From: Lytechinus pictus
Lineage: Eukaryota > Echinodermata > Echinoidea > Temnopleuroida > Toxopneustidae
Length of the DNA stretch: 64,000 nucleotides
Direction: 5' to 3'
Assembly: GCF_037042905.1 (NCBI RefSeq)
Contig: NC_087252.1
Location: 3,719,501 to 3,783,500 of the forward strand
In this document: one piece after another, positions 45,815 to 57,035 of the stretch
Position numbering within the stretch: the first letter of the stretch is position 1
Layout of the letters: each line of letters opens with the position of its first letter
Made by a program: the position numbers and the translations under genes
The notes under the pieces: model-generated
What the model was told of the DNA's origin: nothing
The model's database searches: none
What the model saw: the letters and a program-made list of their open reading frames with translations, nothing else

Positions 45815-46019
45815 GGGGGGCGTTTCATGAAAGGACTTGTCGGACGTTTTATCCGACAAGTCCCATTTTATCCGACAGTTACCATAGGAAAAGTGCCTCT
45901 CAGCCAATCAAAATCATGGAAAGATGTCAGATCTGACAACTTGTCGGATAAAAATATTGATGAAACGCTCTCCAGATCCGACAACTTGTCGGATGAAAAT
46001 GTTGATGAAACACTCCCCA
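45815..46019 (+). mobile_element. GTTTCATGAAAGGACTTGTCGG MITE, complete copy with duplicated end
   Basis: gggcgtttcatgaaaggact at the left is mirrored by tgatgaaacgctctcc at 45958-45973. A second 46-bp copy of the right end (cagatccgacaacttgtcgg ... gatgaaacactcccc) follows. Confidence 0.75.
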
Positions 46020-46405
46020 GACCTTCATTTTTGAGGAGCGCGATCGCGCCGGCGCTCCTATAAAAAATAACAAAAAATCGCGCTCCTAAAAAAATTACAA
46101 AAAATCGCGCTCCTAAAAAAAATAACAAAAAATCGCGCTCCTAAAAAAAAAAAAAAATTGCTAAAATTTCAGATTTTACATCTTTAAATCCATGAAATGG
46201 CCATCTATTTTCCATAATTCCTTGAAATTATTTTGATTTTGTTAAAAACTCAGGAAAATGAAGACTATTCACCTCTTTCCCCGACTCTGATTTTAATTCA
46301 AATTCGGTAAATATTCTAGTCCCATACAGGTGTATGTAGATTTTCATGGCAACACCATGGAAGTCTACATTGTGGGACTACAATATTTACCGAGTGTAAG
46401 TTCAA
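46018..46405. mobile_element. large palindromic MITE, copy 2 (one arm)
   Basis: Starts agaccttcatttttgaggag then cgcgatcgcgccggcgctcc (mirror of the right end of copy 1). Three ~29-bp tcgcgctcctaaaaaaa units follow, then the left arm and central loop, breaking off after gagtgtaagttcaaatga. The other arm is missing. Confidence 0.85.
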
Positions 46406-46932
46406 ATGAACAGGAAGTTTGGGGTTTGATTCCTTGTAGAGAAATACTCAATATTTGAAAAATAGGATCTTATGCCTTGTGAAAATAGGGTTGATAACAA
46501 CAACATGTTATGGGGGGCCTGCTTGAAAACCAGCAGATAGTTGAAATAGCTATCCTGGTTAAATGACAATTATTGACAAAAAAGTTTTGTGTTAAAAAAA
46601 ATTGATCAGTCATGTCATTCATGAGTGAGCATACATTAAAGGCCAGAGATACACAAGGTTAGCCCATAAAATATTTTATTTTGCTGTGAAGTTTTAACCG
46701 ATCAATTCCTATATTGTGGTGTCGGTGAAAGAACGTCCTAAGCAAAACATTTTCGTACACCGCATAGGTGCAGAAACACCATTAAGCAGTCCAATTATGC
46801 TTGCTGCTAAAGGCATTTTTGCGTGCATGCAATACGCAAAACTGTGGTGCTAAGAGTGTTCTTGCACTAACTGGAAAATATACTGTAATGCTGTATATAT
46901 ATATACTATACATAATTTTTATATTTCTTCAG

Positions 46933-47052
46933 GAGACAGCTTGACAGGAGATGATGATGATAGGAAGGAGATTGAAGAAGTGGAGTTTAAATGTCTTATC
47001 AAAGAAGAACCGGATGATGGTGAACGCAACCAACCATCCTGCAGCAAGCAAG
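46933..47052 (+). CDS. zinc-finger gene 2, coding exon 4 (cassette, KEEP motif)
   Basis: 120 nt between acceptor tatttcttcag and donor AGCAAG|gtttgt, phase 1 at both ends, so it can be skipped without changing frame. It reads GDSLTGDDDDRKEIEEVEFK, CLIKEEPDDGERNQPSCSKQ, G. Its C-terminal half duplicates the end of exon 3 (CLVKTEP ... SQQG). IKEE fits a possible SUMO consensus. With it the N-terminal part is 237 codons plus 1 nt; without it 197 plus 1. Confidence 0.75.
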
Positions 47053-47307
47053 GTTTGTTATCATGATCTATATGTTGTGTTAAATGTGCGCAGTACAGAA
47101 AATAATTTCTATTTCAAAATGGGTAAACATTTTAACAAATGCGATTCTAGCTAAATTTCTTTCTAAATTGAATGGTATAACAGGCCCAATTTATAATTAT
47201 TATTATGCCCTTCTGACCTTTCAACAAAAGTGATTTTAGCTACAGTGTACCTATCTTTAATACTGAATTGAATAGTAAAACAGGCAAATTCATCATTTAC
47301 TATTATT

Positions 47308-48030
47308 GTATCCCCCGAACAGAGTTCGGAGGATACTATGGATTTGGCCTTGTCGCGCCGTCCGCCGCAGAGATTTCCTTGTGAGCGCTCTATCAGCTGC
47401 ATTTCTTCTCCGATCATCTTCAAATGTGGCATGAACGTCCATTATGGTAAAGCAAAGCCGCCTATCGATTTTGGTGTGGGCGGAGACATCGTTGCCATGG
47501 TGACAAGTTTTTGTAGAAATAGCAGAGATGTCCTTGTGAGCGCTCTACCAGCTGCATTTCTTCTCCGATCATCTTCAAATGTGGCATGAAGGTCCATTAT
47601 GGTAAAGCAAAGCCGCCTAATGATTTTGGAGTGGGTGGAGACATTGTTGCCGTGGTAACCATATTTTTGTGGAAAATTTGGTTAAACCTGTAACTTCTGC
47701 TTTTTTCCAGTTTGTCATAACAGTTCAACAGAAGCAATATTAGAAGGTGAAGCGAAGATGCCTATCATTTTTGTCGGGGTGTCTTAGGGTTAGGTTTATA
47801 AAATATATCCAGATTACTCTATAATTGTATTCCCCAACAGGTGATACTGGACAATATTTTAGATTCTGCAGAGTCATGCTGCTACGTCATATTATTGTCA
47901 TCAAATTTGGTACCCACAGGCAAAATGTGGGCAGGGTCATTGTCGCCATGACAATTGTATTTATTTGTCAAATATCTATGTGAGCTCTATATATCGCAAT
48001 GACGGATGACGCGGTGCGTTTGGGGGATAC
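47308..48030. mobile_element. element with GTATCCCCCGAAC ends and internal ~153-bp tandem repeats
   Basis: GTATCCCCCGAAC (47308) and GTTTGGGGGATAC (ends 48030) are inverted with one mismatch. Inside, ccttgtgagcgctctatcag ... ctgcatttcttctccgatca recurs at about 47378 and 47531. No coding capacity. The outer boundary may extend to ~48068. Confidence 0.65.
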
Positions 48031-48867
48031 ATGTGCTCGGCCGCGCGACCCGCCGAGCATCTCTAGTTATAATGCTCATCTGACATTAAATCTGCCAAAC
48101 CAAGTGAATAGTTCATTTCTATTTATATGAAAACTGTTTTATTTTTCATCTTCATTTTAAATGGAATAAATTAAAGCTAACTGTTACCAATTCATAGATG
48201 ATAAAAAGTAGAATTCTAGAACGAAGCAATATGATAGAACCGAAAAAGAGTGTGATGCTAACTTACAGGTGGAGACAATCGCAGCTTGTCATGTAGCATT
48301 GTTGTCTTTCTTGGATCTATGAAAAAAATATTAGTCAACATGGGCTGGATTTGATTCTATGCCATTGCATCAGCACTATTCGACTGAACACTTTATAGCA
48401 CTAGACCACAAACAGTTGACAGCAAATGTGCTCCAAAAGTTTTCTACCCTATGTTGTCAATATATCCAGAAGGATTCTTGTTAATTTGAGGATTACACAT
48501 TGAAGCAAATTTTTGATAGCTGGATAAACATATTGAATATCTTCTGTATGAAAATAAAATTCATTGCCAACTCCTGCATGTGTGTGCTTTTTGTTTTGTA
48601 TTTATTAATAAGAAGTAAAACTAATTATTATCACTATATAATGATCCAACATGGTGCACGTGGAATGAGAGGCTACCCTTCAGAAATGACATCTTGCTGT
48701 TTAAAACAGGAAGGCTAGCTAGTACTTGGATAGATGGGGCTGCAAGTTTTGAAGTACACGTATGTTCTTTGTCAGCTGGAAAGAAATTGAGTTTAAAATA
48801 CCAACTAGATTAAAATATCCATCATTTCTTTGAGCCAATTTGATACAGAAATGGCTGAAATATACAT

Positions 48868-49060
48868 GAAACACATTGGGCCAATGGATAAGTCTCTAGA
48901 CTTTGAATCAGAGGGTCGTGGGTTCAAATCCAAGCCATGGTGTCGAATCCTTCAGCAAGAAGTGATCCACATTGTTCAGCACTCAACCTGCCAGGATTAA
49001 TTCCTGTAATGTGCCAAGTGACTTTAGCCGCTTCAGCTTAGCTAGGGTAATATATAGTGC
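48868..49060 (+). mobile_element. tRNA-derived SINE, family 1, copy 3
   Basis: ttgggccaatggataagtct, ctttgaatcagagggtcgtg, ggttcaaatcc, ccttcagcaagaagtgatcc. Diverged relative to the copies at 528 and 24985. Confidence 0.75.
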
Positions 49061-49099
49061 GTCATTGAATAGGCAACTAGATAATTGGCTCATATATAT

Positions 49100-51270
49100 A
49101 ATTTTAAAAAAATCAGTCTTTCTTGACAATGGCAACGTCCATTTGAATAAAGTACCAGCCTACATATAAACTCAAATAGGAATTTTCTTTGTCTGCGTAA
49201 ATAACAGAAGCGCTGTGTCTTTGAACAGCAAGCTTTATAGCATATTGTTGAGTTTTGCATTCCATTCAGATGTAAGCAGTAAATTCACCAGAATTTGTGT
49301 AAGAAATGTCACACCTTTCACACTGACATCCTTTTACGTATGCAGAGTGTTAAACATGATACTATTTTCAGCAGGATTTATTTGTCGTTACTGCTATCCC
49401 TCTAAAAACCCCTAACCAGTCAACACTTAGAAGAGTGAGCAAAAGTACAGTGGGGCTTTAAATCAAAGGTTTAATAGGCTTTTAAAGTTATGTGACCATT
49501 TCCATCAATTGATTTTTCTGTAAATTCATTTTTTTACCTTTTGAAAATAGTGGTGACCATTCAGTGATGCCTCAAAAAAGTTCCTCCAAACATTGTCATA
49601 CAAATGTAGTGGTCCCCATTGGTGTAAATCTGTGACGTCAGACAATTCATGTGAGGGGGATGACACAATAGATCATCCTCCTCCCCCTGAACAATAGATA
49701 CACCACTCTGGCATATGTATGCCAGTAGTGATCACACTTCATCCGAAACCTACATGAAGATTATTTTTTGACATTATCAGCAGCCCAGTCCTTCCTTGTG
49801 AAGTTCATCAGAAACCTACATGAAGATTATTTCTTGACATTATCAGCAGCCCAGTCCTTCCTTGTGAAGTTCATCAGAAACATACATGAAGATTATATCT
49901 TGACACTACCAGTAGCCTTGCTTGTGAAGTGGATTTATTAGCAAAACTTCCATTTGTGAATCTGTATACTCCCGATTAGTTTATACGCCCACAGTTTCCA
50001 GGATCCAGGTTTGTGATCTTTTGCAGAATCAAACTTTGGGGTACCGGTAATCCCCAAACTTCGTAGTAAGGTGGTTTTATATTCTATAAAAGAGGATGGC
50101 ATTCCACACCTTACATCACACTTGCCAAGTAATTGAATGGCCTAAGTGCTTGACATCCGTTTTATTAGACCGCACTTGAAGGATACCTCAACAGGATGCG
50201 ATCAAACATGCCAGAATCAGTGAATGCAATTATCTATTTTGGATAATGTGAAAAGCATTGTTTACATGAATTTAATCTTGGACGAGGGAACGCGTTTCAT
50301 GCCACTACAAGTACACGTACATGTAGAGCGTACAGTGACTCGATGAGTTTAAGCAACAAGTTTTTATAAGCGACTGCACTTCTATAGCCAGGTTTCAGTT
50401 CTTGGTGCAGTCAAGACAAGATGATGGGATTTCATCAAACTTAAGGAGGTCAAGAAAGAGGAGATTTTGGATGAGACTGCATAGTCCATATGACGCTTAA
50501 TCCATCCCACCCCATCTATGATTTGATATGAATCTCTTTGTCTTTGCTTCTGAGATTAATCTGGTAAAAGAGAGTGTCTGCTATAAATCAGATCTTGAAA
50601 AAAAAGTAAACAGATTGAAAAAAAAAAGACTAAGAATAATATTTCAAAGATAAACTACCAGTAAATGATAGAATAGAGTCGACCAGCTGATACTAACTTT
50701 CAAGTTTTCTACAAGTAAATTGAATGCTCAAATTACAAAGCTGATTTTCTTAGAATTTTTTTCGAGTGTGAATCTACAAATAAATCATTTTGTGAGATCA
50801 GTGCCAGGGAGGTGGCAGTTTTCTGCGCCCCCTTCCCCCTTAACATGTTTTTTTTGAAAACTTACATAATTTATTACTGAAAATTTTCTCAGATTTTGTT
50901 AAGCGTGCACAAACTCCTTTAATTTCACTTTAGAAAATGTATAAAAAAGCACCTCCATAACAAGCGTGGTTGCTTTGCTTTCTTGCTACATGTATATGTA
51001 AATATTGCTTTTCCATTTGTGTAAAAAAATTACATGATTGCAAATAGTTCCACCCTGTATCCTAAAATTAGCATAAGAACCTATTCCTTTTCTCTCTCTT
51101 TTTTCTCTCTCTCTGTATCTCTCTTTAGCTTGTATAGAATTGTTTATTATTTCCCATTCTGTTTTAATAGCCAGTGGGTATTTTAAGCCTGGAGTTGTCT
51201 GGTGCGTTTCTAAGTTCTGTTATGCTTGAAACGAATCTTCTTTTTTGTATATTTCGTTCTGCTCTCCTAC
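49100..51270. other. intron between exon 4 and first zinc-finger exon; little recognised
   Basis: AT-rich, with one tandem repeat (49737-49930) and a small perfect palindrome ctggcatatgtatgccag near 49708. No coding exon could be supported. Confidence 0.5.
49737..49930 (+). repeat. 66-bp tandem repeat, ~3 copies
   Basis: cctacatgaagattatt ... gacattatcagcagcccagt recurs at 49749, 49815 and (diverged) 49881. Confidence 0.9.
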
Positions 51271-51274
51271 TCAG

Positions 51275-51828
51275 GTGGGAATTCGAGTGAGCAGAGGAGC
51301 AATGAGGAAATGGCAGGTGATGCATCATGTGACAGATCACATGCTCATGGACTGAGTTCTGCTAACAGTGCTTACTTGTCAGATCATGGAGAATTGGCTG
51401 AAGATACCACAACCCAAAATGTGTATTATGAGACACGTGAAGAAGCATCTTCAGGGAAGGTTTACAGCATATTTTCGCCTAGAAGCTATCAACATGATCC
51501 TCCCCAGGACCCTGGCATTGATAAACCTTACGTCTGCCCTGTTTGCAGTAAAGGATTTACCCGCAGCGATTGCTTTCGAAGGCATAAGAAAACGCATCGT
51601 AGTGAAAGGCCTCATGAGTGCCATTTATGCCCAAAGAGGTTTCAGCGTGCCGAAGATCTCCGAAGACACCTACGAACCCACTCTGGAGAAAAACCATATG
51701 CATGCTCCGTTTGCAATCGACGCTTTGGTAGGAACTCAAGTCTCAAACAACATATGGCACGTTATGAGGTTAGCTGCGACACTGGTCAACGTGTGATTAA
51801 ATGTATAATGGAAAAAGTGCTTGTATAA
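51275..51828 (+). CDS. zinc-finger gene 2, terminal exon unit 1a (short, 2-3 fingers)
   Basis: The acceptor ttctgctctcctactcag ends at 51274. It opens GT GGG AAT TCG AGT, phase-matched to exons 3 and 4. Acidic start with AGDASCDRSHAHGLSSANSA, then two good fingers (CPVCSKGFTRSDCFRRHKKTH-type and CHLCPKRFQRAEDLRRHLRTH-type, linker HRSERP). A third (CSVCNRRFGRNSSLKQHMAR) has lost its last His. The tail YEVSC...VIKCIMEKVLV runs past the point where sister exons stop. Joined to exons 1-4 it gives 421 aa. Intact acceptor and frame, but the third finger probably cannot bind zinc normally. Confidence 0.7.
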
Positions 51829-52082
51829 CGAGATGAAAGTTTGTTATGTAGATGCACACAAGATACCATACTGGAGAAAACAGTTTTGCCACGAAAGAAT
51901 TTCCAAGCTCGTCATCTTACTGTACAGGAAAGAATCCACACAGGAAAGAGTGTCTTGGAATATCTGCTTGTGTTATCAAAAGCATTTCCATCATGACTTT
52001 CAGCAACCTTGTGAACCTCGTTATCCATGTAAATTCCTTTGCGTCAAAGTGCAGCACATAATAGATATTTCATTTGAGTATG

Positions 52083-52518
52083 CAGAGCATCTGTGAAGAC
52101 ATCAGGAAAAATGAGGGAATGTCAGGTGATACATCATGTGACAGATCACATGTTCATGGACAGAGTGCTGGTACCAGTGCTGTTTCAGATCAATTGGCTG
52201 AAGATATCACGACCCAATCTGTGTACGGTGAGACACATGAAGAATCATTTTCAAGGATGTTTTACAGCATATTTTTACCTAGAAGCAATCAACATAATCC
52301 TCCCCAGGACCCTGGCATTGAAAAACCTCATGTCTGCCCTGTTTGCAGGAAAGGATTTACCCACATCAATTGCTTTCGAAGGCATAAGAAAATCCATCGC
52401 AATGAAAGGCCTCATGTGTCATTTATGACCGAAAAAATTTCAACGTGCCGAAGATCTCCGAAGGCACATGTGGAAACACAAGGAGAAAAACCATATATGC
52501 TCAGTATGCGATAAACGC
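52083..52518 (+). pseudogene. zinc-finger pseudo-exon unit 1b (acceptor deleted)
   Basis: Aligned with 57332 and 62698, the stretch holding the polypyrimidine tract, AG and start of exon is missing: agatatttcatttgagtatgcagagcatctg against agatattt...ctcttttactcaggtggaaattcaagtg. The SGDTSCDRSH module and finger 1 remain (CPVCRKGFTHINCFRRHKK). Then a frameshift destroys finger 2 (HVSFMTEKISTCR) and a stop follows. Not splice-competent and not translatable as a finger domain. Confidence 0.8.
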
Positions 52519-52652
52519 TAATAGTTGGAACTCAAGTTTCAAAAACCATTTGGCAGTTCATAAATGAGAAAAACTATATATATGCTCAGTATGCGATAAA
52601 CGCTAATAGTTGGAACTCAAGTTTCAAAAACCATTTGGCAGTTCATAAATGA
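52486..52652 (+). repeat. 85-bp tandem duplication of a zinc-finger module
   Basis: tcagtatgcgataaacgcta ... ggcagttcataaatgag starts at 52501 and again at 52586, identical over 68 bp. A finger is 84 bp, so the copy is finger-sized plus one base. It lies in the dead exon 1b. Confidence 0.9.
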
Positions 52653-52968
52653 GGTTAGCAATGTTTGATTAGATGTACTTAGTGGAAAAGGGAATGTATT
52701 ACAAGATGAAAGTCTGTCATGTCAATATACTGTCAATGCACACAAGATATGCAAGAAAAAACAGTTTTGCCACGAAAAAATTTCCAAGTTCATCATCTAG
52801 CTGTACAGGAGAATCAACATGGGAAAGAAAGTCTTGGAATAACTGTTTGCGTTATCAAAAGCATTTCCGCCAAGACTTCTGGTACCCTTGTGAACATCTT
52901 AGCCATGAAAATTCATTTGCGTAAAAGTGCAGCACATGATAGATATTTTATTCTGCTCTTTTACTCAG

Positions 52969-53957
52969 GTGGGAATTCAAGCAAACAGAGCTCCTGTCAA
53001 GAAATAGGGAACACTCAGATAATGTCAGGTGATACATCACATGACAGATCACATGGGAAGCATCTCCCAGGTGACTACCCTTTACCAGCTGTCCTAGGAA
53101 CCCCTTCCCATTCATCTCCCAGAGGCCATCGCTCAAGTGAGTATGGCTCCTATCTCTTGCCAAACCAAGTGGATTATCCTCAAAGACAGAATGCAACTGA
53201 CAGTGCTACCATGTCAGATCGGAAGAGGTTGGATGGAGGCATTGTGGTGGAGAATGAGAATTATGACACATATTCTTTACAAAACACAAAAAGGTCATTC
53301 CCCGTCGAGACAAGAAGCATTCAAAGTACTTCTTGCATCAATCCCGAAGGAGAAAACACTTTTCTCTGTTCCATTTGCAGTAAGGAATTTAACCGCAAGC
53401 ATAATTTGAGGCGGCATATGAAATTCCATGAAGGAAAAAGACCTCACACGTGCTCTTTCTGCAACAAAACTTTTGTACAAAAAGGCGATCTCAGGAGACA
53501 TGAGCGATCCCATACTGGGGAAAGACCGTATTCATGTTGTTTTTGTGACAAACGCTTTATAGATACATCCCACCTAAAAGCTCATTTGTTAATTCACACT
53601 GGAGAAAAGCCGTATGAATGCAGCCTTTGTGACAAAACCTTTTCTCATAAAGCTAGCCTAACGGTTCACCTGAGATTGCACAGTGGTGAGAAGCCATTCA
53701 AGTGTTCACTCTGCGACAACAGCTTTTCTTTGAAAAGTCAGCTCATGAATCATCAGATCAAACACACGGGCATAAAGCCATACCAGTGCTCGGTTTGTGA
53801 GAAAAGGGTCGGGACAAAAAGCTCTTTAAGTCAACATATGAAGATTCATTCAGGAGAAAAACCATTTCAGTGTTCTGTATGTTCAAAGTGCTTTCGGCGG
53901 AAGAGTACTCTTAAAAAACATATGAAAATCCATGGAATCTCTTGTGAGGACTTGTGA
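52969..53957 (+). CDS. zinc-finger gene 2, terminal exon unit 1c (7 C2H2 fingers)
   Basis: The acceptor ttctgctcttttactcag ends at 52968. It opens GT GGG AAT TCA AGC in phase 1 and is open to TGA at 53955-53957. Leader: SCQEIGNTQIMSGDTSHDRS, then SSEYGSYLLPNQVDYPQ. Seven C2H2 fingers follow, mostly with TGEKP linkers. The last is CSVCSKCFRRKSTLKKH and the tail is GISCEDL. Finger 6 lacks the usual core Phe (CEKRVGTK). Joined to exons 1-4 it gives 566 aa. A canonical multi-finger DNA-binding domain. Poly(A) signal candidate AATAAA at 54094. Confidence 0.85.
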
Positions 53958-53959
53958 TT

Positions 53960-56177
53960 TCCTATGAAACACTGTCAAATCATCAATGTTCGGCAGACGT
54001 TACACATTTCTAACCGGGGAGCTTTTCATATAATCTTTTGTCAACGATTTTTCGTGACTTATTCGATCTCAACCAATGATCACTTAAAACAGTAATAAAC
54101 AGTGCAAATCTTTGATTATTTCTTACATGAAATTATCCCATTGTTTCATCTATTGTTTTGAGTGGTATACGTACTGTGTGCAATGTTTACTTTGCATTTC
54201 AAGGATGTGGAATTAAAGTGGAGAAGAAGTGAATTATGATTCAAATCACTGTTTATGATATCAAACATACAGAGATGCCAACTGTCCTATACTGGATTTA
54301 CATTTTTTCTCTGAAAATATTTATCTTACTTTTTTTCATTTTTAAATTTAAGAAAAAGACAATTAGCAAATTTGCTCTGGTCTGAAATCTGAAACAAGTA
54401 AAATCTGCTGAGTTTGATGAGGGATGAAATGTCGAGAGATTTTTGGAATATCAGATTTTTACATTTTTATTGATATTTAGATTAAGCACATTCCATCAAT
54501 AAAATACTTTCAGAGGAATTTTAACTTGAATTTTATTTTGGAAAATCTCCTTTTTGTGGTCCCAAACATAATGTATTTAAGTTGATATAATTTTGTTGAT
54601 AAAATATTAAACTCAAAAGTCAAGTGTCGTGAAACTTTACAACAATATTCTCCTTAAAGATATCTGATAACCAGCAAAATCTGAAAGCTTTTTAAAACAT
54701 TTGTATAGGTTTAAAATCTCTGAATGGCTAATATGTAAGGTGCACTACATGTATATCTTGGACTGTAAGGCCCAAGATAAACAAATGTGTACTGAGGCCG
54801 GCCTTGGAGATACCTTGACATACAGTGTATACATCAGCTCAGCTTACTATTTTTGATTGCTAGACTGGACTGTGTCCACCTACGTACAAGGCGATGTGAG
54901 TCCCTCAATTACTCTAAGGTGGCTTAAGCATTGAACTACAAATAGCTAGCAAAAGTTATTACTAACGAACAAGAGAAAATGTTGACGTGAAAAGACAGTT
55001 GATTCGTGTCACTTAACCCTAAAAAGACTGGATTTATTGCAAAAAATGACAGTGGGGGCTGAATCAGCCCTCCCCCTCAACATTTTTCGTGATAAATCCA
55101 CCACTTAAATTTTTATTACTGCATCGCTCATTGACTTTTTACTTTTTTAAAGTCTTGTGCAACTTCTGAGATAAAAAATGCGACCCCCAGGTAAGCGGTT
55201 CCGAGATTACGCAACATTTTGTAAGTGCATGCAGACCCAAAATTACTCAAAAATGTGAATTCGTGTAAAAATCCAATGCAAATAGTGTTTTTAGCCATAA
55301 TTCATAAATGTACATGTATCATTTATTTTTCCTTTTACTAATTAAAATCAAATGATCTCTTGTTCATGGTCAAAATAAAATGCCCAACAATTTCCATTGA
55401 AAAAAAGCAATAAACAAAAAGTGGAAAACAAGGAACATCAGAAATCTAGAAAACAATGTGATGTTGATTTTTTAAACTACATTTGATCATATTCCTATAA
55501 AGAGTCTTTGATCCAAAATTAGCATATGATAGGCATTATTTACTGAATTAGAGCAAACTTTTTTATTTAATGCATAATCAATTAGCCATGAGATTTTTTC
55601 GCAGAATTTGACCATTGAGTTTTGTAGAAAATGCTATGGATAAGGCACGTGCCAATTTTTGTCGCGATCATGCTATTGACGGCCGAGATCTTAAGGGGGA
55701 CTGATTCAGGCCCCCCCCCCCCCAGTCTTAGGCGTCGAAATAGCCCAGTCTATTTATGGTTAAATAGGCGATGTGGATAAAGAATCTCAAAGCAGTTTCA
55801 GTCTTCTAGCATGTGTGGAACACCACCCAAATTGCTTGGTTGAGGCCGGCTCAAAAGCTGGTGTTGGATGTGGCTTCAAACCCAATGCATGTGTATCTTG
55901 GGTCTTAGCCTGAAGAATTTGGCAAAAGACTACCTCTCTAGCATCACATAAAAGAACCCACAAAGTCATTTCCTGACACTTTATAAGTCAATAGGGCGTT
56001 ACATTTACATGTAGCTTTTCTAAATTAGGTACAATTTTCAGTCAGACTGAATTCTTTTCAACAATTTTACATGACTGCCTGGGAAGCAATAAATCATTAG
56101 TATGGTCTCTGCTTACTTTCTCTGGATGGTTATAGGATAGATATTAGAAGCATTCTGTTCCATTTTTAAACTCATCA
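53960..56177 (+). repeat. inter-exon segment of tandem unit (paralogous to 59140-62110)
   Basis: Runs such as atgaaattatcccattgttt, gagatgccaactgtcctata, tgaatggctaatatgtaagg and aattggcaaaagactacct recur in the same order in 60260-62000. A ~230-bp block near 54780-55010 is absent from the second copy. No coding exon. Confidence 0.85.
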
Positions 56178-56540
56178 ATGATAATAATAATAATATTCCG
56201 CATTTATAAAGTGTTAATACATCGGAACGACGTCTCTAAGCGCTTTACAGACATATTATTACCCCGGTCATCGGATCCTTGCATGCCCGCATACAATGTA
56301 TGCACCCTCTCCACTCCCTGGGGAGCATTCCAACAAGAGTTCCAAGACTCAATTGCTAGGCATACTACATAGGCTTTCGCATCCTACCAGGTACCCATTT
56401 AACACCTGGGTGGAGAGTGGCAAAGTGTGGATTAATGCTTGCCAAAGGACGCTAGGCCATGGTGGGATTCGAACACACGACCATCTGATTACAAGGCGAG
56501 AGTCAGAACCACTTCACCACGACGCTTCCACATGATAATT
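56178..56540 (-). mobile_element. tRNA-derived SINE, family 3, inserted at a zinc-finger exon acceptor
   Basis: The minus strand begins GTGGAAGCGTCGTGGTGAAG with B box GTTCGAATCCC, then the same body as 14662-14900, and ends in a TTATTAT-type tail. ATGATAAT lies on both sides (about 56178 and 56532), a plausible target duplication. The paralogous site near 62145 has a single atgataat and no SINE. Confidence 0.85.
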
Positions 56541-56550
56541 ATATGCTCAG

Positions 56551-57035
56551 ATGGGAATTCAAATGTGCAGAGCACCTGTGAAGGTATCAGGAAATATTAG
56601 GAAATGTCAGGTGATACATCATGTGACAGATCACATGCTCATGGACAGAGTTCTGCTACAAGTGCTAACATGTCAGATCAATTGGCTGGAGACATCACGA
56701 CTCAATGAGGGTATGGTGAGATGGTTGAAGAAGCATTTTCAAGGAAGTTATTTTCAACTAGAAGTAATCAACATAATCCTCCCCCGGACCCTGGCATTGA
56801 TAAACCTTTTCTCTGCCCTGTTTGCAGTAAAGGATTTACCCACAGCGATTGCTTTCAGAGTCATAAAAACCCATCGAAAGGAAAGGACTCATGTGTCATT
56901 TATGACGAACCTGCGAAGATGTTTGCAATTACATGCGGACCCACACTGGAGAAAAACCATATGTATGCTCCATCTGTGATCAACGCTTTGGTAGGAACTA
57001 AAGTCTCAAAAAAATATATAGCACGTCAAAGCTGA
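56551..57035 (+). pseudogene. zinc-finger pseudo-exon unit 2a
   Basis: After atatgctcag, the expected frame AT GGG AAT TCA AAT hits TAG within 17 codons. Other frames carry pieces of the SGD module and CPVCSKGFTHSDCFQSH. Finger 2 is frameshifted and the SINE has displaced the polypyrimidine tract. Dead exon, paralogous to 51275 and 62150. Confidence 0.8.

Noticed and set aside
52719-52968. Extending the 7-finger exon upstream to the first start codon of its open frame
   Set aside because: The open stretch crosses the conserved ttctgctcttttactcag acceptor and holds only relic finger sequence. The exon is better started at 52969.
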